Origin: Paragonimus westermani
Taxonomy: Eukaryota > Platyhelminthes > Trematoda > Plagiorchiida > Troglotrematidae
Direction: 5' to 3'
Assembly: GCA_008508345.1 (NCBI GenBank)
Contig: QNGE01001737.1
Span: forward strand, 71,978 to 135,977
DNA length: 64,000 nt
The first letter of the stretch is position 1. Every line of letters begins with the position of its first letter. The notes beneath the pieces are model-generated. The model searched no databases. It had not been told where the DNA came from and saw nothing but the letters and a program-made list of their open reading frames with translations. Positions 1 through 13,100 of this stretch are shown piece after piece. A program made the position numbers and the translations under genes.

Positions 1-3000
1 AAATGACAATACAAAGCGGCCACACACAACAGCATCATCCGAGCCCAGGTGGCTGTTCTGAAATGCACGGCAGTCGTCAACAAAGTGTAGCCACATGTGA
101 CTGGCTGCTATATGATCGAGTTGTGTTCATGACTGAGATTCGCAGGGTGGTCATAATGTAATAATGCGGCTTCCTGTGTTGAAATGCGATGCTCGAAATA
201 TGAAGACCATAGAACGCGCACAGCTGTAACAGTCCTTCGTCATTATCAGTGCTTCGTGCGCAGATATCAGTTACACTTCCCAGCCGCTTCTCTTCTGGAG
301 AAAAACGACCAAACTTAGCATTACAATTGCTGGCTAATATGGTGACATCAGTGTTTATTCTGCTTCAGAAGGGTGTCGTTGGATGACACATGTTTGTTAG
401 GGTGGGCTTACGCCCATACAATGTATATACAACTCTTCTGGTTTGTGCTGACAGGTTTTAACCTTTGTGTTGAGTCCGATAGTGCATAGGCGATTGTTCA
501 CTGAGATTCAGTCGAGCAAACGTTGCTCTGCTCTGAAACCCAGTGGGATTCCCACTCCAACTGGACCACCAGCTTCACTCTCGGTGTCATCACAGACCCT
601 GAGAGAGAAACACTTAAGTCAACAGTTATCTAAAGGTGGGTCCAAGTGAACAACCATGTTAAAGTCATAGACTGGCGTCTCTGACACATTACACATCAGA
701 TTGCGGAATTGGTAGAGTACTTGTCGGAACAGGTTTCCTGTTCTATTTATTACGAGGAGGAGAATCCTATTTCTATTAAGCTCATCACTACACCGTGAAC
801 GAACCAGCGTATTTTTTCAAGGGTTTACAGCTGGTGATGGTAGAATTACTCACTGGGTAAGTTGAAATTCGTTGCTTCAATTTGGTCGCCAGAGGACTAC
901 AGGATAGTTGCTCTAGTGGCGATAACGGGTGCTATTCACTGACAGTCGTGGTTCGACGTTCACGAGTTTTTATTAGATTGCGTCTTATGCAAGATATTTA
1001 ATGGAGCTATTGGTCAGCGCGTTTCCTTACAACAACCGATGTTTGAAAGGCTAAATTTCGAGCCACTGATCTGCGCTAGTGTGAACAAACTTAGAACCTA
1101 CCGCTCCCTAAGAATTCATCCATGTGGCAAATCTGCGGTGCACACTATTCAAACTTTGTTTCCCACAGCAGTTTTCAGAAACGCAACCAATGATATGAGC
1201 AGGTTATTGCATCTCAAATCTATCTAAGAAAACTTGACTTGTGGACTCGAGATATCTCCGCATTTTTGGCGATGGGCTGAGGTCCTACATTACCGCTGCG
1301 GCATATTCTGTTAGTACAGTGATAATCTACTGGGAAGACAAACGTGACACGTGTACGCTCACCCATGACTTAGCTTTCCTGAAAGTACCGGCTAGGGATT
1401 TACTCGCAGCACCAGCTATTGTTTCATAAGAATCTGTTTTCCTACTCCAAGTAAAGATGGACCTCATCAGTATTGGTATGTATGCTGACCAGCTACGTTG
1501 GCACTTGTGACCCAGGCGTATAAAACTGTACCGGTTTGCCGTGCTGATTGGCTCGTTGTTTGTGGCAAGCCCACCCAAGATTTGGGATATGCGCACATCG
1601 TAATCCTTGCCTTGAATAGTCTGTTAAATTAACCAAATTAGTTTGTCGACCTGCCACACGATGTCACCTATTGTCCACTTAGTCTATGCCTCCATAACCA
1701 ACTTTGTTACTCAAACCTCCCACTTAACCAACACATTCGACAACCTGCATCCTGTTTGCACGGTTATGTAATTTTTGTTCGTTCTTGTATTAAACAGAAT
1801 CAGCGCGTGATTGTGTAGAGTCAAATGAACTCCATTTCGTAGGTCTATCAATCAAATGCCTGTCTAAATATTCGCTTTCATATGTCCTTTCGATGTCTAT
1901 CACTCGGTGGTGCCTTCAGCCCTAGTCTTAATCGATCTAGTTACCTGCCAGATACCGCGTTGGTCAAGGTGGAGCTACACACGATTTCAATCTCCCTTAT
2001 ACCTCATCCAAAAACTCGCGAAAAAAGTAGTGGTAGATGAAAAGTTAGCCGACCATTTATGAGTGAACTTCAAGTCAAATTGAATGATGTTATGTACAAA
2101 TTAGTGATAGGACTAACGGTTCACATAATTCACAGATAACGCCGGCTTCTGAGATTGCCGAGCAATTGCTTAGTGTAGATTGCTTGCAGGTCTTGGCTTT
2201 GCAGTGTGCAGTCCTTTCACACATCATCTTGATGAGTGCAGATCGCAAGAATCACCTGATATAACTATTCACAGCCTAAAATGTCTTTGATTCGCACAGT
2301 CTTCAAAATTCAAACGAACAGCGCGGATGAAAGTTGTTCCTGGTGGTCGGTGACTGATGGGGCTGGAAAAATGGGTTCTGCTCTTTGCGGTACATTTTGG
2401 ATCCTGTCAGTGGGATCACCGCTTAACATTTCCAGCGTCAGTGGCTCGTGCTGCAAGGGAAATCGACAAAACTGTAAACATTACGCAAGGTCCCAAATTA
2501 CTCTCAGTAATAGCATAAAAGTCGTTCTAGGTTCAACTTATGGCTTTTAATTCTTCATAGAATTCTGTTAGGAAAGCAACGGAATTGAAAACTTATTAAA
2601 AGCCTCTTCTTCGTTCTGGACGATTCCGTCAGCCCTACTTCACACCTGCCCGTGAGACGACTGATTACAGTTGCGCATAGTGTCATCGGTTGCATAAACT
2701 CTGCCTGACCACTTTTTAATTACTCGCATGCAGTCTCAGCAACAACAAATCCAACTTTGTCAAGGGCTATACAACTACTGACAGCGGAGCATTTGGATGA
2801 CCCATCTGTCTTTTTCAGTGTTCTATGTAAACGGAACCCCAGCTTGCTGACCGCCGGCGAGGTGGTGTTTGTCATAACTGATTAACTGGTGTTGTGTGTA
2901 CAAACACTGATACGACGGACCAACTTAAGTAACATCTATCGCACTATTTCAAGTAGACCCGGACCATGTTAACGTCTCCCTTTTTTGTTACCCTATTTTG

Positions 3001-3298
3001 GTAATAGATAGAGTGCGTCTCAATATTGGCATCGTTTCTGCTAGAAGACAGTTAACAGATCTCCGGTCACTGACCCGTAGTACAGGAATGTGTGTATTAT
3101 GACGAAAGACCGTATGTGCTTCCCTCCTGGACCAGATTCACGATTTGCTCCCTACCCACCAGCTAGTCTGATGCCGTCGATCCTGTATACCCTATTTGTT
3201 TTAGGTGTATGCTCTTGATGAAAATGTATGCACCTCTCGATGGATGCATCTTATCCGTAGCTTTGAACTGATGGGTAGTTAGAAAGTTACATTGCGTT
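1..3298. other. Intergenic, nothing recognised
   Basis: Open frames here are short (under 100 codons), have no recognisable domain and no convincing splice-site pairs. No tRNA, microsatellite or repeat shared with the rest of the window was found by eye. Confidence 0.5.
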
Positions 3299-3435
3299 TG
3301 TAGTGAGGACAGACGATCGCACCATACTACTCACACCACTATTCAGTAGCCGCATGGATCGAAATGATGGTGGGATAAATACGGGAGACATATGGGAAGG
3401 ATCGTTGGAAGGCAAAATGACATTTAATGACTTTA
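3299..3435 (+). repeat. Inverted U3 fragment of the Gypsy LTR
   Basis: These 137 bases match, in reverse complement, the outer 130-odd bases of the LTR ending at 5239. Both start TGTAGTGAGG and share nearly all sequence up to AATGACTTT. After that this copy passes into reverse-transcriptase sequence while the full LTR continues differently. Small differences (for example GATGGTGGGAT against GATCGCGGGGT) show that the two copies have diverged since they formed. Confidence 0.85.
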
Positions 3436-4909
3436 TTGATCGTTATCTCGTTCAGCCGCCTGAAATCGACACAAAATCGAAATTTACCGTTAGGTTTCTT
3501 CATCAACAAGACAGGAGAGTTGAACGGGCTATCAGCCTCCTCGTTGATTTCTTCCTTCAGCATGTCCTTCACATGTCGTTCAAATTCCGGCTGCAAGTGT
3601 ATTGGAATTCTTCGGGAGCCGAATGGCCGAAGTCGTTTTGACTCGATGGGGATTTCGTGCTCAACCCAGTCACAATAGCCATACGGGTCCTGATCCGTAG
3701 TGAGCAATCCCTGAAACTTACGTATCACTTCGTTCAGCAATTGATTATCACAAGTTGGCATTGCTCTGGGTGCGTTCACTTCAATTTGTCCAAACTGGGT
3801 TTGGCGCTTTCTCACCTGTGGAACCACCCCGTACTTCGCCACCAGTTTGTCATGCTTCAAATCAATCACGGCCCCAACGTGGTCAAGAAAATCCGCCCCC
3901 AAGATAGTCTGACGTGCGTCGGGGGCAATGATGAACGGTTGGTTGACTACATGACCATCGATTCGAACACCATATTCTGCCAGACCATCAACTTTCAGAG
4001 TAAACCCACCGACCGTTCGGACCACCATCGCACACGGCCGCACAGTCTTTCCCGGCCTCGGCCCAATCACTGAAATCGCGGCCCCAGTGTCAATCAAACA
4101 GTACTCCAATTTACCGTCGACTTCTAACCTAGCCTGAACCGTTGTCTTATCAACCGCCCCGATTACCGTATCCCCCTTCCCAAATAAAGAACAATCGAGG
4201 AAACGTTTATTAGGGTACGACCTTTGCTTGCCGAGTGGGCAAAATCTTCGCCAGTGTCCACGTCTTCCGCATCCGTGACAAATGTCGCCACGGCTCTCCC
4301 CCTTTTTCACCTTCAACGCCGCCACTTCCTCAGGCAACTTTTTCACCGCGCTTTGAAGGTCATTCACTTCACTCGGTCCGCTTGCCTCGACCTCGTTGAC
4401 TGTCGCAGTCTTTTCTGCTAGCAATTGCCGAGCTGCATCGGCCAACTGTTCCAACGCCATGGGCTGTGTGATGAGGGCAACTCTGAACTGATCCCGGACT
4501 GTTGGTGGCACTCCGTCCAAGAACTGTGCCGTCAGCAGTCGTTGTTCTGAGTCTTGGTCCAAGTGTGGCAGAATCTTGTCAACGCTGCCCGCAGGGACAT
4601 GACGTAAACAAGAGCGTCTCCTCCTGGTCCAAGCCGGGCGCCCTTGAACCGCCTCATTGCCTCCTGGCAGTCGGTGTGGGTGTCGAATCCGGCGATCAGC
4701 GTCTCCTTCGCGGCAGCCCACTCCAGCTTCGCAGGGCCCCTTCGCGCCGCACCAGGCACCGCCTTCGCCCTGCCCTTGAGCAGCATCCGCAGGGCCGCCA
4801 GCTTCGCCCGGTCCGCCTTCACTCTGACCGCCTCCGCCACGTCTTCGAATTCCTCCAGGAAATTCCGAACATCCCCATTCTCAAACGGCTGTGGCCACGA
4901 GATCTTCAT
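3436..4909 (-). pseudogene. Gypsy gag-protease-RT (truncated, frameshifted)
   Basis: A minus-strand polyprotein remnant starting at the ATG at 4907-4909, just inside the primer site. The gag part runs to about 4580, where one missing base shifts the frame; the second frame then stays open to the junction. Downstream are a CCHC zinc knuckle (C-X2-C-X4-H-X4-C, starting CHGCGRRGH), a protease active site LIDTGAAISVI, and the finger region of reverse transcriptase ending at FCVDFRRLNEIT. The catalytic palm of the polymerase is absent. After the RT motif the frame runs into inverted LTR sequence, so the last residues are not pol. Gag, protease and RT appear to have been one continuous frame in the parent element. 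The copy cannot make an active polymerase. Confidence 0.85.
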
Positions 4910-4921
4910 CCTTGTATCCTG

Positions 4922-4933
4922 GTCACGGCACCA
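4922..4933 (-). other. Primer-binding site, tRNA-His type
   Basis: Read on the minus strand, TGGTGCCGTGAC lies two bases after the LTR end (CA at 4937-4936). It is complementary to the 3' end of animal tRNA-His including CCA (…GTCACGGCACCA, recalled from known tRNA-His sequences). The match is 12 bases and then diverges. Confidence 0.65.
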
Positions 4934-4935
4934 AT

Positions 4936-5239
4936 TGTTTTGAATCCAGAAGGCGGATGACACGGAGGTTGTTTTATTGGAGAAACCAATACATCACTCA
5001 AGTGTCTCAACGGGACTAGAAACAAAAACACTCATTTGCAGACCGCACTAGTCCGAGGATGCTCCAGTCACTTTGGACACCATGTGTCAGTTCCATCATG
5101 TGGCGAAAGTCATTAAATGTCATTCCGCCTTCCAACGATCCTTCCCATCTCTCCCGTATTTACCCCGCGATCATTTCGATCCATGCGGCTACTGAATAGT
5201 GGTGTGAGTAGTATGGTGCGATCGTCTATCCTCACTACA
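4936..5239 (-). repeat. Gypsy 5' LTR
   Basis: A 304-bp terminal repeat read on the minus strand from TGTAGTGAGG (5239) to TTCAAAACA (4936). It has the usual TG…CA ends. A second, clearly related copy at 63,120-63,424 confirms its boundaries and family. Confidence 0.9.
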
Positions 5240-6093
5240 CGTTGAACACATTCACATCTGAGAAACACTAATGCTCGTGTTTGATTCTGCATTCAAGTGG
5301 AATGACCCACTCATGTTTGTTAATGGGTTATCAGTTAACACGCCTGTTTCACAGGGAGGGGAGGTGGAGTTGAAATCTTCTTCTGTACAAGATCATTGCT
5401 GATCTGGTAAAATAACAACGAAACTTAGGTCCTGTCCCGGAGAGTTTTTCTGACTACCAGAATGTTTGAACAATATAGGTGATGTTCAGTGTTACACGAT
5501 TCAGCTCCCAGACTAGTTTTGGCAGCTTACAGGTATATTACTTGTTTATCATATCTGTTATGCCGGATGCAAGTTGTCTATCGTTACTGGATTATTTTTA
5601 TGGGTAGATATACTAGTTTAACTTTTACGTTTACCTGACAGTATAAAGAAATGGACGGGGAATTTGTTGCCTGGGCTGGGAACCGCCTAGTTTATTGGTC
5701 TCTCATTTACTAAAACAGAATCGCGAGACACAACACAGGCTATCTCCTACACAGTCACCACATTTTTTGGAACATTACCTACATCTGTGCTCTTATACAC
5801 TATTTTATGTTTGAAAGAGCATACGACATCCGAAATTTCACCTGAATTTGCGAATATGAGACGTGTATCGAATACTACTGTATTGTTGTCTATTGGTTAT
5901 AACGTTTTCACTACTTTTCTACTTACATAATAGAACAGAGAATAGTTTGATCCAGCGCATGCCTCTGAAGAAGTATTTGAAATCGATGAGTAGTAAGGGA
6001 TTTTAATTTTTCATAGAAATCGAAAATCACCCACAATCTACCACAGCTTTTGCATTCCCACAGATTGTCCAGTCAATTTCCTTCGAAATGAAT
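5240..6093. other. Intergenic, nothing recognised
   Basis: Starts with the putative target-site duplication CGTT and otherwise shows only short open frames without splice signals or repeats. Confidence 0.4.
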
Positions 6094-6290
6094 TATTAGA
6101 TTCGAGCTTCATTCTCATTAGAGGTCATCAGTAGTGTGTATCTTCGGCACGTTCGGGACTGGAACTCCAACCACGTTTTCATGAGACAACTGTGTTGAGC
6201 GCTGTGCCACTGGCCCCAAATTAGGCATGATTGAATCATCATATGTGAACTCTCAGTTACATTCGCTTTTATGTCACACGTCAAGTAATA
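6094..6290 (-). repeat. SINE-like repeat, copy A (old)
   Basis: A diverged copy of the dispersed tRNA-like repeat best seen at 8752-9014. Shared blocks in order are TCTCATTAGAG, CATCAGTAGT, CATGAGACAAC and TTAGGCATGA. The Pol III B-box region is still visible (GGACTGGAACTCC on the plus strand) but altered. Confidence 0.7.
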
Positions 6291-7081
6291 TACCAGAAAA
6301 GTCTAACATTGCTCTTTTAGTTGTTTGTTACCAGCATGCTTTTTAATTTTCAATCCTACACTGTTACTTTGAAATATTTGTCTTCCAATGCGATCCACAT
6401 TCTGTCACACCTGGTTAGTCTGAAGTATGGATAATGTTCCCAGGTTTCTGAACGTGATTATCATTTGAATGGCCTTGAAATTCCAAAACTCATCTACTTC
6501 CGTTCCTGCCTTAATAAAATATTTTCGCAGATTTTGATGTATTTTTATTATTTTCGAAAAAAACACCAATCTTTGCTATGACTGAGAAAAATAGCAATAT
6601 GGACCATGGTTTTTTCATTGAGTTTTTAGCGACCGAAAAGACTGTTGCGTAGGAAATCTACCGGCACATATTGACCATGTACTGGAAGGGCTGCCCATTA
6701 TATTCTACAGTCTAGCATAAAGTTATTAGATTCCGTCGGGAAATAAAGTCCACCGAAGATAAGTCATTCTCAGAACGGCTTGTGAAGGTCGTTTCTAATA
6801 TAATCATCAGTCTTGTAAAACAGATCAGTTGAAGAGGTTCAACGAGTGAGTGTGCATGAGATGGCGACCAATCTAAGCATTGAGTTGCCTGTAGCGATTC
6901 AAAGTGTTCATGGACATTCACTAATGCCCACGGTGTGTAAACGCTCGGTACCCAAAATGCTTGGTTCGAAGATGGAGCAGAATCCATTTCAGTTTTGGGC
7001 AGAAATTTTGTTGGTGATACAGATAGACTGGAACCATTTCAATCGATGATTGACTACCATAGCTGGGATATGGATTTACCA

Positions 7082-7105
7082 TTAGAATATCAAGACAGGA
7101 AGAAT
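7082..7105 (-). CDS. GATA gene, possible last coding exon
   Basis: After a pyrimidine-rich acceptor (GCTTCCATTGTCTAG), phase 0 gives seven codons and then TAA at 7082-7084. This is the best of several options; an acceptor near 7029 (TTCCAG) would give 12 codons and TGA. The true 3' end cannot be fixed from sequence alone. Confidence 0.3.
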   Translation of the reverse strand: MLPVLIF

Positions 7106-10100
7106 CTAGACAATGGAAGCACAATAACACTCCCCAATTTAGGAAGTTCATGGACTAATCCTTGTATAACACTTTGAAAATTGCTAACTTACCGTGTTGT
7201 CAGTCTCCGTGATTAGTGATTCGCTGGTGTTGTAGTTGATGTGTTCAGTTCCAGTCATAACGCTACAAAAATTATGAAGAGACCCTGTTGGAAAGGTTGT
7301 GTTGTCATGTGAACTGTGTTTCGAGTCACTTTGGTCCTGTAGTTTGTGTGTGTAATCCATATCGAATTGTGTGGTTGTTTGTGAACGTTCTCTGTACTCT
7401 GACGATAGGCACGGTCTGCGTACCACATGCGATCGACCGTCAAGTCTAGAATGTAGCGAGAAAGTTGTCATTGCCGTTCTCCTATTTCCAAGAGTTCCTG
7501 TTGTGTACGTTGTCTGATGGGTCATGGGTTAAATAAAGAGACATTTATTCATCCAAGTACGTGCATCGACTCAACAAACAGACAAACAGTTAAGTAGTAT
7601 TGAGTGATTAGCAAGTATGGTCGGAGTATAAACAAATCCACCTCCTAACAGCATCGTAACTATTCCCTCACCCGTTTTTGGCTGCCGTTTCTTGAATTTT
7701 GTCTCACATGCTTTAAACTTGGTTGTGCCAGGCCACCCTGGACGACACTTCGTGAAGTACTGGTACGTGGCTTCCGCTTTCTTGTCTGAATGCCTTCTTT
7801 CTTCATGGATATTGGACGATTCACCTGAGGGAGGGGAAATCGTTTTCAAGAACCAAATGTGTGCAGCGCATTAATAGTTGAAAAGTTATGTGAAATCCGC
7901 ATTTCATTGGGTCGTCTACTATCTTTGGTCACTGTGTCGAACATCTTGTGTGAGGACTAATGGAACTGTAGGTTTATGATCGATGTTTCACATGTTATAT
8001 GGCAGACAAGTTACAATGCGCTTCTGATTTCTCATTCGAAGCAGTGTAGTTCTTTCTTTCATTATGAGCACCCGTAGATCGTTTTACAGAACCCATTCAG
8101 TTAGGACCCCGTAAGGTGATGACGGCGTTTATTCTTCATAGCTTAGATGGGCAGATTCCATTCATCGATCAGTCTAGACTTTAATTAGTTTGCGAACAAA
8201 CTTGTTATCTACCGAGGTTCGTCGCAATTCACAGTCACTTTGTAGCAAGAGGACAGGAGAACGCTGTGATGTCGGGGTAAATGTGTTAGTACTGCAGTTA
8301 GTGGATCATCTCGTGATTATTCAGGAAGCGTTAGTCAGGATAAACAGATTTCATTTCTAGGCTGGTTACGTAACATTTTCTGTGACCACATGGATCGGGT
8401 CCTAAACAGTCTTGCCATTTGTGCTGCTGGTGTACTCTGCTACTAAATCTGACATATCTCGTTAATTACTCCACATCACTGTAGTTGATAACAATACTTC
8501 AGCGGGTGATCATGACATCAAATCGCTACACAACCGTGAGAAAGCATTGTGTTACAGGGACAAATGAGAGAAGCAAAGGCGGTATTTACAAAATAGTCTA
8601 TCTATTCACTACTGGGGTGTTCATACCTTGCTAAAAAACAGCCGGGTTGTAAGGTAGAGTTAAACGGTATTTGCATTCTTGTGACTTTCATTGACCAGTT
8701 TCAGTGTTTTCGCTCCTTCGCATATACCAATGAAACAACGACTAATTTCATTTTCAAGTTGACCATCATTCACATTTGATCGCAGTGTTCGCATTCAGAT
8801 AGACTTTCCAGCCAGCCTCTTTCGAAAAGAAGCACTAGACTCGAGTTTCGCTCTCATTAGAGCTCGTCAGTAGTGCATATCCTTGCCACGGCCGGGATTT
8901 GAACTCCGGACATTCCAATCATGAGGCAACCGTGTTAACCACTGCGCCATTGACCTCACGTTAGGCACGACCGAATTATCAAATCTGAACGCTCAACCAC
9001 TCTCACTTGTGAGCAATGATCAGGTTGCCCGATCGTGATAACATCCTATAAGCACCAGTGAACGCAGACATGGGTGGTCGAGTTTTGAAGAAGATTTGGT
9101 TGCTCCACGGTGAACACTCGTACTTTTTGACCAAAGATTTACGTTGCTGTTATGGTGGCCTTATGCATTTATAACTAGGGATTTCTAGTTCAGTTTCGAA
9201 CTAGAGTCTCTCAAACAAAGACCGTTTTGGCCCCTGGATAGTGGCATCAGAAAATTAACATTCACACGGCACAGTTGTACTTATCGTGGACTATTCAAAA
9301 CGCCGCTGCACTCCAGCCGATCCAAATTCTCGTATCGACTGCGTTGTTATGAGAAACCTGTTGAACCCGATCGTCTGAGATTACATTAACACAGCTCTTA
9401 ACTAGCAGCATCACTCCAGTGGTAACTCGGAAATTCGTTCCACACACCTTTTAAAATTTGCATGTCATAAATCCTATCCTACCAAACCCGGATTAGTGCT
9501 GAAGCTTTTAAATTTTACAAGGCTCGACAAAAATGAGCATTCACTTGAGGTACCATAATCCTAACCTTATAACTGATTCACAACCGATGTTTTACAACAC
9601 ACAAAGTGTTTATTAATCTTGAAACAGGATTTGTAGGGTATAAAAAAGGCCGTTTTTCAGTTATTCACAAGATATTTCTGATGAATCATGGCTTTCGAAG
9701 GAACCGCCAGGCTTAGGCACAAATAAATAACAGACTAAATTGCATGAGAAGAATTATTTGTTCGATTTGTTACAATTGTAAAAATGTCTCCTTTCACTGG
9801 TGGTTGCGCTGGAAAGTGCTTCGAACTACGTCGCATAAACGTAGTCTTCCCATAGGAGTGCTGTTTAGCGATGTGCCTCAATTTCTTCAGTGTAGCAAAT
9901 GGTCCAAGCATTGTTTTTTATGCGATTTGACTGAATTACACGCGCTTCTGGTCGATTGCAAAATGCGCGTAATATTCGTACAACAAATCGCTATACATCG
10001 TTTGTGAAGAGTGGTCTTGCTATGGTACTTGCAACTACCGAACTGAAAGAATAGTTAAATGTTTAATGTAAACCCGAGCTCAACAGTAGTAACTGAAAAC

Positions 10101-13100
10101 GAAGAACATTATTGAGGGATTAATTCTCGTTCAGAGGTACTAGAAAATATGCTAATCGAAAGGACACCAAAACTCCTGATTCATTTCAACAACCATCGAA
10201 TGGATGTAACTGTAGTGACCTTTAAAGGTGAGATAATGAATGAAACTTGTTGATGAAGTGCAGGCATCCGCTAAGTGTAGGAAATTGTACACTCGAACAG
10301 AGTGACACCCCAAGCAGACGTAGAAACCTGTGTACAAAAAGCAGGCGGAAATGCATGTTTACAGCGTGATACTTAGGGGAAACGCATGATCGCTGACCAC
10401 CATAATCCGGCATAACATTCACATGTGTTGTATACAGTACTTACCTTATGGAGTTTGTAGTATAATCCACAGGCATTACAGACCGGGTCCCCTTCAGCAT
10501 TTCGCCGCCATAAAGTTGTCGCTGACGTGTTACAGTTGGTGCACATTTGTCCCGGACGTTTAGAAGACTGACTAAAGTTGAGCTGTCAAAAGAGACGGAT
10601 GGGTGTGACTTGTATGCCCTTTGAACATTTGATGAGACAAATGTCCCACAAGGTAGCGAGTAGACAACCTATCCACTATTTTGCAATGTCAGCTGTCAAC
10701 CTTGAGGTTGACCCAGAATTCTCCCTTGTAAGCACTTAGTAGCCAAGGGGACTGGAGCCCTGTCATTCCGACTACTCCCGACTGGCACTGGGTGGTCTGA
10801 TGGTATCCAGTTCACCTATGGCCCTGTGGGTCACCTGGAAGCAGTCACAATGCATATTCAGTCTAATGTGATCTCGCACTGAGCACCATTTTCTTTGCAA
10901 TGTCAACTGGAAAACGCCACGTCACACTACCTTTTCTGTACTTAAGTTGCGTTGCATTACTTATTATTAACCTGTAAAAAGTAGTCGCCGAAATGAAGCA
11001 AGACACGCTGGTAAACATCTAGGACAGATTCAACAAGGAAAGGAAAGAGTCAGCCGCAATAAACGAATGGAGTATGACTAAAACTAGTTTCAGTGTAACA
11101 AAAGCTGTCGAAATAAAAGTGCATTACCTGGCTGTGTATAGGGAGAACTATCTAACACGGTTTCCGGGTGAAGCAATGAGTCGACGTGAGTAGGTCTAGA
11201 TGAAATACTGAAAACTATACATTCAGAGGACCAGTCTATTTGTTTGTGGATAATATTTTAGTCATTCCATTTATGCGAACAGTTGCTCACACATACACAA
11301 GTACCGTCAGACATCAATGCAATTTTACACTACAACCGTTAACTGAATAGTCTGATTTGGTGGGTAGGATTTAACCAGCTGCTCGTGGTTGCCCACCGTT
11401 TGTCTAAGCCTATCGATTTATTCCTTCTTTGGAAGCACAAAGTAAAGGTTGATCGAACGAAATTCGAACAGACAGCCTCCGCGTTACAAGACAACGTAAA
11501 TCTGGTTACCTATTCCAAGCGGGAGATAAACGCTGAAATGCTTTGATATAGCGGCTCCAGCTGATGTGAATGAATGGATCTAACCTCCGAATTCCTTCAT
11601 GCAACATGAATATCATTCATACTATTTTGGAAGACATTTCGTGGCCGTTCGAAATAATCTAGGATGCAATCACATTCGCACTACGACTTACCGTCCGGAA
11701 GCAAATAGGATGGTTCAACATTTTTAATGTTAGCTAAAAATTGCTCTCATTGCTCACGCTAGTTCTTTCTGGAAAAGGCACTTCCGTTAGTTATTTTAGG
11801 CTTACGAAATACAGTTGAGGATGATGTAAAAGCCAATACAGCCGATCTGACTTTTGGCTATAATCTCAGGTTACCAGGCGGACTCGATTTACTTGCACTT
11901 CCAGCACCGTACGACCATGAGCGCTAAACAGTTCATCTGGCTTACCAAGTGAGGAAGCTAAGCCCTACCTACTGAACAATCAACAACCATGTGCGTGCAC
12001 ATTAGCCTGTCCTCTTGTTGTCATGTCCTTATATGTGCAGATGGTCTGTGTCAAATAAAGCAACCTCCATACGTCAATCCCAATCGAATCTTCACAAAAG
12101 ACATGATGACTTTCACCGTTAATCTCAGCATTTATGAAAAAATCATCAGCTGCACCTCTTCTGTAGACCAAAAGCGTTCCTTGTCTGGAACACTGGGTGT
12201 CAGCAAAAGGCATTCCGTTCCCGAAACCCCCTGTAATTGTCGACACGTCTACCTTCCCGTTTCTAGTCCCTGAGTGTATAGTCTCGGTAGGAAGCTTCCC
12301 AAACCGGCACGTTTTGCAGAACGTATTAACACTTCCTATTTCCAAAATAACGTTTCCACTACAACAGATATATACATTTTCTTACTCGCAGTTATATTCA
12401 CCTACTAAATCAGGCTGTACTGAGTTATTTCATACAAGCACATAACGACCGAAAAAGCTCATTTTGGTCTATCCAAGTACTCATGCAGTTGTCGCATATT
12501 CACACAAAAATACGAACGAAAACACGATATTTGTTTACACATACTTTCAAGTCTTCCTCAGTTATTTGACGCAATAACAGGTCCGTAACAAAAACTATGT
12601 TGCTTAGAATAATGTCTACTCGCAAATCATCTATTTTCTTTTTTGAGCCTCATTGCATGTTCACAAGAAGAAAAGAAAACAAGGCAATAACACTCAAAAT
12701 GACAAATCAGCCAACTTTGTCCGTCGTTAGATTAGTATTAGTTGGACGGATAGGCTGACGCGACAAGCAGTTTCCTTCTGTCTGTCGTGTAGATATTTCG
12801 CTCTGATTTATCTTATGTCCAGACCATCTGAACATGGTGCGTGGACAGGCAACTTCTAATTACTTAAATCACGTTATTGGACAAATCTACCTCCATTGCT
12901 CTCAAGAGATTCTAAGGTTGGACATCCCGCTGAAAAAGAAACGAAGATACGCTTCGAAGGCCGAATAAGTTAAGTAGAAAAAACCTATCAATGCAACAAC
13001 CATTCCGGATCGGACTGCTCTCTCGAACTTTGACTCTGGTTGCCTCAACTCACAGAGGTCATTATTCCCTACGCGTATCACCCTAAAATTCTGAGTAACA

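Larger units (their letters stand above)
3299..5239 (-). mobile_element. Truncated Ty3/Gypsy retrotransposon with inverted U3 end
   Basis: A minus-strand LTR retrotransposon fragment. From right to left it has a complete 304-bp LTR (4936-5239), a tRNA-His-like primer site, gag with a zinc knuckle, an aspartic protease, and the first part of reverse transcriptase. It is then cut at about 3435 and joined to about 137 bp of the same LTR's U3 end in opposite orientation. Both outer ends therefore show the same terminus, TGTAGTGAGGA, reading inward. The flanks are CGTT at 3295-3298 and CGTT at 5240-5243, which looks like a 4-bp target-site duplication. The rest of reverse transcriptase, RNase H and integrase are missing, so the copy is defective. 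Confidence 0.85.

Noticed and set aside
6712..6987. A 91-codon minus-strand frame as the GATA C-terminal exon
   Set aside because: It has no acceptor in the phase required after exon 7, and shorter options with stops fit the phase better.
11980..12345. A 121-codon minus-strand frame with a faint protease-like look inside the GATA intron
   Set aside because: The plus strand of the same interval is clearly the decayed integrase end, so this is a shadow frame.
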